A program made the position numbers and the translations under genes. The notes beneath the pieces are model-generated. The model was given only the letters and a program-made list of their open reading frames with translations, searched no databases and was not told where the DNA came from. A stretch of DNA of 64,000 nucleotides from Pyropia yezoensis (lineage: Eukaryota; Rhodophyta; Bangiophyceae; Bangiales; Bangiaceae), in the NCBI GenBank assembly GCA_009829735.1, contig CM020619.1, positions 4,789,727-4,853,726 of the forward strand, read 5' to 3'. Positions 38,488 to 47,360 of this stretch are shown here, piece after piece (position 1 is the stretch's first letter; every line of letters begins with the position of its first letter).

Positions 38488-40248
38488 ATGGCTACCCTCC
38501 CTGGCACGACGGTGCCCGAAGGGGTAGACCCCGCGTCCCTTGACGCATCCCTGGTCACCGCGGGGGACGGTGCCCAACCCGGCGTTCTCCCTACGGGTGA
38601 AGCAGACCTGGGCGTGACATCCGGTAGTGGACTGGAGTCTACAGGCGGCCAAGTACCGCCTGCTCCCGTTCCTCCGGCTGTTCCTCCTGTGGGAGCCACC
38701 CCGGGGTCAACGGCGTTCGAGTCCGCTCGCAGCAGACGTCTCCCTCCTGTCGGTTCTACTCCTCAACCTCCAGGGATAGCCCCTGGTGTGTTTACTCCTG
38801 GACCCACACATGGCAGCTGGGTGTATACACCTCTTCCTGTGGGCACTAGCAGTGCCGGAGGCACCGCTATGACTGGTTCTACGGGTCTTCCTGAGACTTC
38901 GACTCCTGGGGCCGGCCAAGCTTTTCCTCCCCTTGCATCCTATGGAGCGGGGAGCTCTAAGACCGGTAACCGGAGCAGCCGTAGGCGTCGGCGTCGTCGC
39001 CGTCGCTCTAGCACCAGCGAGACCAGTTCCTCCAGCTCTGAGGAGGGATATGACTGGGATGCATCTCCCGGTCCTACCCGGCGCAGGCTAGTCGAGTTCG
39101 ACTTCCCTGCCCACCAAGTGGGAGATGCCACCCTGAACAAGGTCACGTATTGGGGTAACTACCGACTGGAGAACCAAGACCAAGGTTACACCCGGAAGAT
39201 GGCCAAGAAGATGGCATCCCTGAGCCGGCGAATGCAGCCGAGCTTTGGGGGACATCCTAAGTTTTCCGGGAGGAGACCGGCGCTTATCTTTGCCTTCCTG
39301 CGCCGGTTTGTCAAGGCATGCAATGACAACGATGTGTCCGAGGGCAAGGCTCTCTATCTCCTGGTTAACTTCATGACCGGAGAAGCGGAACAGCGGTTTG
39401 CACAGGTTCTACCAGACTCTGCCGGGCACATTGTTGGACGTACCGTCCCGAGTTATCCGGAGGCGGTCAACTGGCTCCTGTCCAACTACGCAGACGCGGA
39501 CTCCCTGCGTAAGGCAGTCGGTAGGCTGAACCGGGCAACCATGGAGAGACAAGAGACTCCAGAGGCGTTCGCCCGTCGTGTCCGGGAGATGAGCGATGCT
39601 TGTGGCAACGTTTACCCTGAGGACAGGCTCAAGATGATCTTCTCGGAGGGGCTTCCTGAATATCTTCAAGTGGATGCGGAGAACTACAACCAGGAACATC
39701 AAGAACATACCTTCCAGCAGTTGAAGGCCTACACCCAGGGCAAGCACCGGCAAGCCAAGGCCCTCCAGGCTCCTATGGTATCAACTCCCAAGCCGTTGTC
39801 GCGAGTTCGTCCCGGACCCGACAAGTATAAGGGAGGTGATAACCCTGTACCGGTACTCGCAGTTGGCGAGGCCTCACCCATGGAGTCAAGGGACAAGTGG
39901 GGCGGCTTCGTTTCTAAGGAGCAACCTTCCCTGGTCGCCCCCAAGCAGGTCAGGAACCAGCGGTTCCGGTCTTGTTGGCTGTGCCAGAAGGAGGATCACA
40001 TGTCCTACCAGTGCCCGACCATTCCCAAGGACCTCCAGGAGAAACTCAAGCGTCAAGGACTGGTGTTTGCAAAGGCGGTCAACTGGGCTGACCGGCGGGC
40101 ACCCTCCAAGATGGACAAGGCACAGGTACATGCCATCCGAGTGGCAACCTTACAGAGTATCACGGAGGCTCTGACAAAGGAAGCTCCTACGGACTTTGAC
40201 CTGGAGACCGAAACCTCTAAGGACTCCTCGGACCCGGGAAACGAGTAG
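38488..40248 (+). CDS. Family B Gag (B2)
   Basis: 586 codons from ATG at 38488, the same length as the B1 Gag, with few substitutions. It has a Pro/Thr/Gly-rich N-terminus, an Arg-rich patch followed by a Ser/Glu run, a Retrotrans_gag-like middle (FAFLRRFVKACNDNDVSEGK and RRVREMSDACGNVYPED), and one CCHC knuckle (CWLCQKEDHMSYQC). Gag should form the particle that packages element RNA. It ends DPGNE-stop (TAG 40246-40248), with GGGAAAC at 40236-40242 in frame, one codon (GAG) before the stop. Confidence 0.93.
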   Translation: MATLPGTTVPEGVDPASLDASLVTAGDGAQPGVLPTGEADLGVTSGSGLESTGGQVPPAPVPPAVPPVGATPGSTAFESARSRRLPPVGSTPQPPGIAPGVFTPGPTHGSWVYTPLPVGTSSAGGTAMTGSTGLPETSTPGAGQAFPPLASYGAGSSKTGNRSSRRRRRRRRRSSTSETSSSSSEEGYDWDASPGPTRRRLVEFDFPAHQVGDATLNKVTYWGNYRLENQDQGYTRKMAKKMASLSRRMQPSFGGHPKFSGRRPALIFAFLRRFVKACNDNDVSEGKALYLLVNFMTGEAEQRFAQVLPDSAGHIVGRTVPSYPEAVNWLLSNYADADSLRKAVGRLNRATMERQETPEAFARRVREMSDACGNVYPEDRLKMIFSEGLPEYLQVDAENYNQEHQEHTFQQLKAYTQGKHRQAKALQAPMVSTPKPLSRVRPGPDKYKGGDNPVPVLAVGEASPMESRDKWGGFVSKEQPSLVAPKQVRNQRFRSCWLCQKEDHMSYQCPTIPKDLQEKLKRQGLVFAKAVNWADRRAPSKMDKAQVHAIRVATLQSITEALTKEAPTDFDLETETSKDSSDPGNE

Positions 40249-43200
40249 GGCAGGCGCTCTCCCCAAGTGTCTTCCCGAATCTCCAATGGCAGGGTACTTC
40301 TACCCGTTCTCCCCTTGCGTGCCGGGAGAAAGGACGGCAGTTACCTGCTCAACCGGTAGCCGCCTGGACACCCTGTTTGTTCAAGGGGACCTTGCTCGTC
40401 CTGCGTAAGGAAAACCTCAAGATTAATGCTCGTATGCGTGTGGGGGATAGCCTCCCCCAAGCTGTTACGCCGGTGGTCGACACGGGAGCCGGACCAAGCG
40501 TCATCACTGAGAACCTGTTACCTCCGGGCTGGCGTCGACATGCCTGGAGAGCGCCTACCAGAACCCATATTGTAGACGCATCAGGTCAAACCCTACGACC
40601 GCTTGGCCGTCTTCCCGTCGCCAACTATGTCAACAATGAACCAATGCTTTTTCCCTTTCTAGTAGTCAAGACCTTATCAGTCCCCCTCATCCTAGGCTGG
40701 GACTTCCAGAAGCAGCATGTCAAGAGCATCCTACCCGGAGAAGGAAAGGTGCAGTTCAACCATGGGTTTGTGTCACCAGTGCTGGAGCACCTGGACACCA
40801 AGGTTCGTGTGGCCAAGAACCAGAAGGAACGCATCCCACCCTCTACCTTGACCCTCATCAAACCGGTGCTCCTACCTCCTCGCTCGGAGACCAAGGTTCA
40901 AGTCACGACCCGGACTGCAGGTCAATGCCTGATCTACGGACGCAAGGAATTTCTGGCGAAACACCGATTATACCTAGCCCACGGACATCACAAGAAGGTG
41001 GAGAGGCACACCCCGTTCTCGGTGCTGATCGTCAACGTGAGCCGGAAGCCAATAACCCTCGCCAAGGGCACTCGAGTTGGTACAGCAGAGCCTTACCGGG
41101 GGTCCGCCCGCGCTATGAGCAAGGAAGACCTCTTGAACCTGCAACAAGAGCTGGCATCCAACTTGACGGCCTTAGACGTATCTCCGGAACAAGAGCAGGC
41201 TGGCCGTACTACTCCGAAGCCCGAACAAGCACCGCCCGGGATGCCGAAGGTCAACCAAGAAAACGTCCCTCCCGACGTGAAGGAGGCACTGGAGAAGCTT
41301 CTCCAGGAATATCGGCACCTGTGGTCTGGCGAGCTGGGCAAGATGGACGCCACCCTACACCGGATTCAACTCAAGCCAGATGCCAAACCAGTGCACATAC
41401 AACCATACCGGGCTGGACCTCATCGCCGGGATGAGATTGAGAAGCAGGTTAACAAGATGCTCAAGATGGATGTTATCGAGCCGTCTGATGGCGAGTGGGC
41501 TTTCCCGGTGGTAGTCGTCCCGAAACCTGGCGGTCACTTCCGTTTCTGCGTTGACTACAGACGCCTGAACGAGATGACAGTCAAGGATGTATACCCGATA
41601 CCCCGGATGGATGATTGCCTCGACTTTCTTGGTGATGCCACCCTCTTCTCGACGCTGGATTGTAATGCCGGTTACTGGCAGATCCCTCTGGCTGACGAGG
41701 ACAAGGACAAGACTACTTTCACGTGCCACCTGGGACTATTCCGGTGCAAGCGTCTCCCTTTTGGTCTCACTAATGCTCCGGCAACCTTCCAGAGAGCCAT
41801 CGACATCATCCTGTCGGGGCTAAGGTGGAGAACATGTTTGGTCTACCTGGACGACATCATCGTTTTCTCCAAGACCCCAGCGGAACACCTGGAGCACCTT
41901 CGAGAGGTCCTGGCCCTCCTGTCCAAGGCTGGAGTCACCCTCAAGGCCGAGAAGTGCCACCTGTTTGAGACTGAGGTGGAGTACCTGGGGCACGTGTTGA
42001 GTCCGGGGGAGCTCCGAGTCAATGAGAAGAACATCAAGGCCCTCCGACATGCACGGCAACCTAAAACCCAGACGGAACTCAAGAGCTTCCTGGGTATGTG
42101 CAACGTCTACCGCCGGTTCGTACGGGACTACGCTCTGATTGCCCGGCCCTTGACCAAGCTTACTAGCAAGAAGCTTCCAGCACAACTCCCGGTGTTCGAC
42201 GAGAAGCAGACAGCAGCCTTCGAAGAGCTCAAGAAGCGCCTGACCACCACTCCAGTACTGGCGTTACCCAAGCGGGAGGGCCAGTTTGTTCTGGAGACTG
42301 ATGCCTGTGGCGTCCAGGTGGGGTGCTCACTACTCCAGCAGCAACCTGATGGGCACTTCCTCCCGATAGGCTACTACAGTCGCGTCTTGACTCCAGCCGA
42401 GAAGAACTATTCCACGACCGAGCGCGAGTGCTTGGCGGTCGTCTGGGCTTGCTTCCTGTTACGTCCATATCTTGAAGGACAAGAGTTCCTCATCCGGACG
42501 GACCACGCCAGTCTAAGGTGGCTGCTATGCATGGACAGCAGTCAAGGAAGGGTCGCCCGGTGGCGCCTACGCCTTCTGGAGTTCAAGTACAAGGTGTGCA
42601 CCAGAGCAGGGAGGGAGCACCACTGCGCCGACACCATGTCCCGGCTGGAGACTCCTGCAGCCGATACCGGTCCTATCCCGGAGGAAATACCTTGCTTTAT
42701 CCTCCCGAATGTCGGACGTGGCTGGCACGCTCCCCTGTACGAGACACCTGAAGCTCATCAACCGGTAACCATTCACCGGATGCTGGAGGCACAATTGACG
42801 GACCCTCAATGCTTGGAGCTTCGCCACCAAATGGACCTGAACCGGAACAGTCGCTTCTCCGAGTCTACAGACGGACTCCTGGTACGGGTGTCACCCTTCG
42901 ATGGGGCAACTCAAGTTTACGTACCCCGAAGTCTACGAGCTGACATCCTACGCCTGGAGCACTCGTCTCCCCAGGCCGGACATCCTGGTATCAATCGGAT
43001 GTATGCTTCCATGAGACGACACTATTACTGGGAAACCATGGCCAGTGACGTCCATAAGTGCCTGGAGGCTTGTGTTTCTTGTGCAAGGAACCGGTTGTCC
43101 CAGAGGAAGAAGACTTCTAAGCTACGCCTATTCCCTGCGGCGGAGCCCTTTGCAAGCTTAAGCATGGACATCCTGGGGCCCCTACCTGAAACATCCAGTG

Positions 43201-44336
43201 GCAACATATACCTGCTCATCATTTGTGACCGGTTCTCCAAGTTCACTCGAGCAATCCCGCTGAGGACCATCACGGCTCTGGATGTCACGTCAGCCTTCTG
43301 CGAGTACTGGATAGCTGCCTATGGCCCTCCAGACTCCGTCTTAACCGACAACGGTCCTCAGTTTGCATCCCTGTTCTTCCAAGGAGTCTGTGACCTGATG
43401 GGCATCAAGAACTTGTACACCACGACGTACCACCCTCAAACGAACGGCCAGGTGGAACGATTCAACCGGACCCTGGTGGACATGCTACGGCACTACGTGG
43501 AGGAGCACCAAGAAGACTGGGACGAGCTCCTGGCTGTCCTCACTCTAGCCTACAACTCCCGAGTTCATCGGACAACGGGAGTCGCTCCACTCGACTTTGT
43601 CACCCCGAGGCGGCTGACCAACTTCTCCCTGGAAGGAATACCGGATGGTCTCCAGCCTGCACTGAAGTCAGGTCCCAAGGCAAAGGATGAGTTCCTGGAA
43701 CAACTAAAGCTCCTGCTCCCAAGAGTCAAGGAGTCAATCTCAAAGACCCAGGAGCGATACAAGCGGGACTATGACAAGGGTGTCCGGGAAAAGAACAAGG
43801 AACTGGGTGGTGGCGACTGGGTTTTTGTGGACAACCATAGCAAGACCCGGGGGAAGCTGGACTCTAAGACGGATGGACCTTATGAGATTCTTAATACGGA
43901 TGGCTGGACCTTCCTTCTAGACGTGGATGGTTCCCCGTACCGGGTGAGCAGCGACCATGTCACCCGAGCTCCACCGCCAAGCCAACGGGACTTGACCCGG
44001 CGTAAGCGAGCCGCAGTCCCCTGGCTATCCCAAGAAGAAGGCCGGGAATTTGTCTACGTCAAGTTTGTCGACCATGCCTGGAGAGACGGGCGCCTGTATC
44101 TGCGAGTACGCTGGTTCGGTTTTAACCCGGCAGATGATACATGGGAACCCTCAAACCGGCTACCCATCGCGGACGTCTGTGCCTACACGCGACGGAACGG
44201 GATTGAGGGCACTCCAGTGGCCAGAGCCGGCAAGCTTCTGGAGTCGGACACGGAGGAGGACCAAGAGGACGGGGCCAACCAAGACCCTCGGGACGAGACG
44301 AGCTCACCCGCAACGGATGCGGAACAAGAGGATTGA
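40221..44336 (+). CDS. Family B Pol polyprotein (B2), intact
   Basis: An open frame of 1,371 codons after TAA at 40218-40220. No ATG occurs until about 40432, so it is probably made as a Gag-Pol fusion by frameshifting. Domains: aspartic protease (DTGAGPS, about 87); RT (FCVDYRRLNEMTVKD, LDCNAGYWQIP, YLDDIIVF at 542); RNase H (LETDACG, TERECLAVVWA); integrase zinc finger (HPGINRMYASMRRHYYW, CVSCARNR); integrase core with all three acidic residues (SMDILGPLP, LTDNGPQFAS near 1043, HPQTNGQVERF). A C-terminal chromodomain at about 1277-1330 (FVYVKFVDHAWRDGR...VRWFGFNPADDTWEP) is followed by an acidic tail. Chromodomains of such elements steer integration to marked chromatin. It ends 145 bp from the stop of the antisense ORF. 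Confidence 0.95.
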   Translation, partial: GLLGPGKRVGQALSPSVFPNLQWQGTSTRSPLACREKGRQLPAQPVAAWTPCLFKGTLLVLRKENLKINARMRVGDSLPQAVTPVVDTGAGPSVITENLLPPGWRRHAWRAPTRTHIVDASGQTLRPLGRLPVANYVNNEPMLFPFLVVKTLSVPLILGWDFQKQHVKSILPGEGKVQFNHGFVSPVLEHLDTKVRVAKNQKERIPPSTLTLIKPVLLPPRSETKVQVTTRTAGQCLIYGRKEFLAKHRLYLAHGHHKKVERHTPFSVLIVNVSRKPITLAKGTRVGTAEPYRGSARAMSKEDLLNLQQELASNLTALDVSPEQEQAGRTTPKPEQAPPGMPKVNQENVPPDVKEALEKLLQEYRHLWSGELGKMDATLHRIQLKPDAKPVHIQPYRAGPHRRDEIEKQVNKMLKMDVIEPSDGEWAFPVVVVPKPGGHFRFCVDYRRLNEMTVKDVYPIPRMDDCLDFLGDATLFSTLDCNAGYWQIPLADEDKDKTTFTCHLGLFRCKRLPFGLTNAPATFQRAIDIILSGLRWRTCLVYLDDIIVFSKTPAEHLEHLREVLALLSKAGVTLKAEKCHLFETEVEYLGHVLSPGELRVNEKNIKALRHARQPKTQTELKSFLGMCNVYRRFVRDYALIARPLTKLTSKKLPAQLPVFDEKQTAAFEELKKRLTTTPVLALPKREGQFVLETDACGVQVGCSLLQQQPDGHFLPIGYYSRVLTPAEKNYSTTERECLAVVWACFLLRPYLEGQEFLIRTDHASLRWLLCMDSSQGRVARWRLRLLEFKYKVCTRAGREHHCADTMSRLETPAADTGPIPEEIPCFILPNVGRGWHAPLYETPEAHQPVTIHRMLEAQLTDPQCLELRHQMDLNRNSRFSESTDGLLVRVSPFDGATQVYVPRSLRADILRLEHSSPQAGHPGINRMYASMRRHYYWETMASDVHKCLEACVSCARNRLSQRKKTSKLRLFPAAEPFASLSMDILGPLPETSSGNIYLLIICDRFSKFTRAIPLRTITALDVTSAFCEYWIAAYGPPDSVLTDNGPQFASLFFQGVCDLMGIKNLYTTTYHPQTNGQVERFNRTLVDMLRHYVEEHQEDWDELLAVLTLAYNSRVHRTTGVAPLDFVTPRRLTNFSLEGIPDGLQPALKSGPKAKDEFLEQLKLLLPRVKESISKTQERYKRDYDKGVREKNKELGGGDWVFVDNHSKTRGKLDSKTDGPYEILNTDGWTFLLDVDGSPYRVSSDHVTRAPPPSQRDLTRRKRAAVPWLSQEEGREFVYVKFVDHAWRDGRLYLRVRWFGFNPADDTWEPSNRLPIADVCAYTRRNGIEGTPVARAGKLLESDTEEDQEDGANQDPRDETSSPATDAEQED
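40236..40242 (+). promoter_or_regulatory. Family B -1 frameshift heptamer GGGAAAC
   Basis: Gag frame CCG GGA AAC GAG TAG; slipping back one base gives GGG AAA CGA GTA, the pol frame, which is open from 40221. A 7-bp inverted repeat TTCTCCC/GGGAGAA lies about 65 bases downstream, and GGGTA-cttc-TACCC lies between. These are weaker stimulator candidates than the stem of family A. Confidence 0.7.
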
Positions 44337-44481
44337 GAAGAAGGGAACGGGTATATCAAGGAGAACACGCAATGCAAGCATGGAACAATCAAGGAAAACA
44401 AGCACCCGCTCGAGCAACCCTTCTCTCCGCCTCTTCCCTCCTCGCTTCTCCCAAGACCCTCACCCTCCTTGCCTCCAACTA

Positions 44482-46599
44482 CTACTCTCGGCGCGGACGC
44501 TGAGCCGCGGGAGTGTCCTCCGGCGCTGCCTCCGCGGTACGACGGGAACCGGAGGAAGACGGGATGACGTAGTGCGGTGGACGCGGCGCATCCCGGTATG
44601 ACGCCATCGGAGTAGTACCAGTAGTTGCCGGTGGCTCCCGCTCATCCAGATATGTCCGTCGGCGCCGCTGGAAGCCCGTGAAGGTCTCTGACCACTGCTG
44701 GGCCAAGCCATGCCGCGTCAAAGTCGCCAGAAGTTCGCCAACCACCGGGTTGTTCGACATCTGACCGCTATCTGCGCAAGCAAACACCCGGTCGACCACG
44801 TTGTTCAAGACGCTGGCGTAAGTACCCAGCACCAGAGAAGACCCAACGCCTTCAACCTGCACCGGAAGACGACCCAGCTGGTCTTCAATCATACCGACGT
44901 CGTACTGGTCGCATGTCGGACCACCTTGATTCAGGTACCAGTCAGGCACCCGGAAGCGGGTAAGGCGCAGAGTCGGCGCCGGAATCTCGAACCGCCCCGA
45001 GGACGACACTACCGGACGGTTCACAACGGCCCCCGAAACCGGAGTACCCAACTCCAGCGGAGGCACAGCGCCGCCGGCGTTGGAAGAAGGCGTCCGAGGC
45101 AGAGCGGCCGGAGTAGTCGGCGACCGCACGGCCACTCCCAGACTCGCCGCAGACAGGCGCGGTGCCGGAGGAGCTTGAAGTACTGGCACAACCGGAACAG
45201 GGCGTGAACGCGCCGGCGACGGTTGAGGCGAGGCCACCGGGGCGACAAGTGCAACGGGAGGAAGCGGAGCCGCCGCAGACGCCCGACCGACCGTCGCGGC
45301 CCATCCCGACTCCTGCACCGGCGGCCCAACTGGCAGAAGATCAAGGGCGGCCGGAGCAGGAAAGCTACCTAGCTGCGGCCACGCCGGAAGCGGCGTCGCC
45401 AGCTGCACCTTGGCCGGAGAAGACTGGTAGACCACCTGCGCCCAACCGAAGCCATCCCGACGCGGGCGGTTCTGGTCGGCAATCGCGTTCAAGAAGTTCC
45501 GGTCATGCACCGGCACCAGACGCCGGAAGTCGATCATCGCCTGGAAGAGCTCCTTGTACTCCTCGTCCTGGCTGCACAGGAAGTGGACGGTCAACTTGTC
45601 GACAATCCAGACCATCAGGAGGTCGGGGAGAAACCAAAGCCGGTTGGACACCAAGACCTCGTGAAGCCAGTGGTTGGCCGCCAAGACTGTCATCTCGGAC
45701 GTGTACATCATGTACGGGATTGAGTGAAAGAAGCCCTTGATCGACGCCTGAGTCAAGGCGTCCAAGAAGTACCAGGTGCAAGGGATGCTGGAAGGAGCAA
45801 ACCCGACCGGGATCTCGACTTCCTGCTGCTGCGGGATGACCTTGGGGTAGTACGCCGCCCGGTTAGCCTTGTCCAGCTTCCAGAACTCCTGGTGGTTGCA
45901 GCTCACAAGGAAGTCACGCTGACGCCCGCGTCGCTCACCCTGCTCCCGTGCCGGCGACAACTTGGAATATTTCCGGGTCAAGAAAGGCGGCTCCAGAGCG
46001 ACCATACTCGGACGGGGATCACAGTTCAAGCTCCCCGACCCCTTGAGCGCCTCGTCCCAGACCTTGAGCGCCCGGTGGACGTACCCTTCTTCCTCCGGCC
46101 ACCGGAGAACGGACGCGGACACGCGTCGCTCGGTCAAGGGTAGATCCAGCACCAGCGCGAAGGGGAGATCCTCCAGACGAGCAACCCAAGAGTAACCCGA
46201 GAAGCTCTGGGAGCGGTCTTGTGCCAGGCGCATCTGGTCCGCCGTGTGAAGACGAACCTTGTCCATCTCGGTCAAGACCCCGCGCTGGAGTTCCTTGCGC
46301 CAGAGGTCCAAGCAGTCCTGCTGGCACTGGGCCGCGCCGGCGTTGCCGACCACCGTGGAGTAACGCCGGGCCGCCAGAGGGTCCTGCCCAAGAAGCATCT
46401 CCGGGAGAGCCTCCGGGGGGGCCTCGACCGGGTGCATCGCGGAAGCCGGGGGAACTCGATCTGTCCCCGCCGTGGCGACCGATGCCGGCACCGACACCCG
46501 AGGAACCGGAGGCAGGAGAGGGGCGCGACTACCCGAGTTCTCCTCCGCAACACTCGCCGCCGGAACCACGGGCCCAGCCTGGATCTCGGAACTGGACAT
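44482..46599 (-). CDS. Family B antisense ORF (B2), intact
   Basis: 705 codons from ATG at 46599 (MSSSEIQAG). The open frame reaches back into the 3' LTR, but B1 and B2 differ by indels before this ATG. An ordered region spans about residues 60-390, with RRYSTVVGNAGAAQCQQDC and SWVARLEDLPFALVLDLPL. The segment LVSCNHQEFW...YYPK...VEIPVGF aligns without gaps over 37 residues with LVTSAQLEFP...YYPK...VEVPYGF of family A. NRLWFLP is at 319-325. A Pro/Ala-rich linker leads to a second ordered part (LTRFRVPDWYLNQGG, YDVGMIEDQLGRLPVQVEGV, ELLATLTRHGLAQQWSETFT). The C-terminus lacks the RS tail of family A. No known domain, signal peptide or membrane segment is evident; function unknown. Confidence 0.85.
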   Translation of the reverse strand: MSSSEIQAGPVVPAASVAEENSGSRAPLLPPVPRVSVPASVATAGTDRVPPASAMHPVEAPPEALPEMLLGQDPLAARRYSTVVGNAGAAQCQQDCLDLWRKELQRGVLTEMDKVRLHTADQMRLAQDRSQSFSGYSWVARLEDLPFALVLDLPLTERRVSASVLRWPEEEGYVHRALKVWDEALKGSGSLNCDPRPSMVALEPPFLTRKYSKLSPAREQGERRGRQRDFLVSCNHQEFWKLDKANRAAYYPKVIPQQQEVEIPVGFAPSSIPCTWYFLDALTQASIKGFFHSIPYMMYTSEMTVLAANHWLHEVLVSNRLWFLPDLLMVWIVDKLTVHFLCSQDEEYKELFQAMIDFRRLVPVHDRNFLNAIADQNRPRRDGFGWAQVVYQSSPAKVQLATPLPAWPQLGSFPAPAALDLLPVGPPVQESGWAATVGRASAAAPLPPVALVAPVASPQPSPARSRPVPVVPVLQAPPAPRLSAASLGVAVRSPTTPAALPRTPSSNAGGAVPPLELGTPVSGAVVNRPVVSSSGRFEIPAPTLRLTRFRVPDWYLNQGGPTCDQYDVGMIEDQLGRLPVQVEGVGSSLVLGTYASVLNNVVDRVFACADSGQMSNNPVVGELLATLTRHGLAQQWSETFTGFQRRRRTYLDEREPPATTGTTPMASYRDAPRPPHYVIPSSSGSRRTAEAAPEDTPAAQRPRRE

Positions 46600-46771
46600 A
46601 CCGTCCAGACTCCGGGGGAACGAGAGGGCCAAGGTGAAGGAGCGAAGGGGGGGGGCAGAATCGGGGCAGGTGATCGTGACCGGGGTGAAGACGCTCGACC
46701 TCGGCACCGGTGTGGACGTGCTCGAGGCTGTGCACGGTGGCACCTGGTTCGGCCCGAGGACGTGCCGGACT

Positions 46772-46780
46772 AGGGAGGGA
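46772..46780 (+). other. Polypurine tract of B2
   Basis: AGGGAGGGA four bases before the 3' LTR, the expected place for plus-strand priming. Confidence 0.55.
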
Positions 46781-46784
46781 GCTA

Positions 46785-47355
46785 TGTAGCATCCCTGGCC
46801 CCGACTTGGCGCCGACCCGGGACTGCAACCAGAGGGCACCAGGTGCCAGAACACGCCCGCCGTGTGGCGATGGTTGGCGGCCGTGGCCCGTGCCCGGCAC
46901 TGGGATGCGGTGGACTACGCTATCCACACGCGAGAGAGGGATTTCTGATGTGTTTTTGCATATTTGTGAGGGACTTGATTTGAGAGAATTTGAGTGTGAG
47001 ATTAGTGAGTGGGAATAGAATTAGTAGTGATAGTGGCCCCCGACCTGACGAGGTTAGACTCGGGTCGGGGCCACTCGGGGTTATGGGGGGGCTACCTGGC
47101 CAACGTGCCGGGGTTCCCCCAGATGCACGTTAAGAGGGACAGCGAGGCGCCCTCGGCCCGCGCCCTCAGGAAAAAGACAACTGCGCGTTTGCTTTCCTCT
47201 TCCCCGTGTGCACTACCGTGCGTATCTGTTTGCTCTGCGAGCAGGCACGTGAGGCAACAGGCATACCATTCTCGTAGTTCCCCTTTCTGCGTTACCTGTC
47301 CCTTTCCCCCGAGGGATATTGACACGTGTCTGAGAGGATCGAGTTTTATACCACA
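46785..47355 (+). repeat. 3' LTR of B2
   Basis: 571 bp; one A/G base lost in the GGGAAAAAG run and two substitutions seen against the 5' LTR. Confidence 0.95.
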
Positions 47356-47360
47356 CGGCT

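Larger units (their letters stand above)
37707..47355 (+). mobile_element. Family B Ty3/gypsy element B2, apparently complete
   Basis: 9,649 bp, bounded by LTRs and the target duplication CGGCT (37702-37706 and 47356-47360), inserted in the A pol gene. All parts are present and open: primer site, gag, frameshift site, pol with every catalytic motif, antisense ORF and polypurine tract. By eye its LTRs differ at two bases and one 1-bp deletion, so it is young but older than B1. It is the reference copy for family B here and could be autonomous. Confidence 0.95.
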
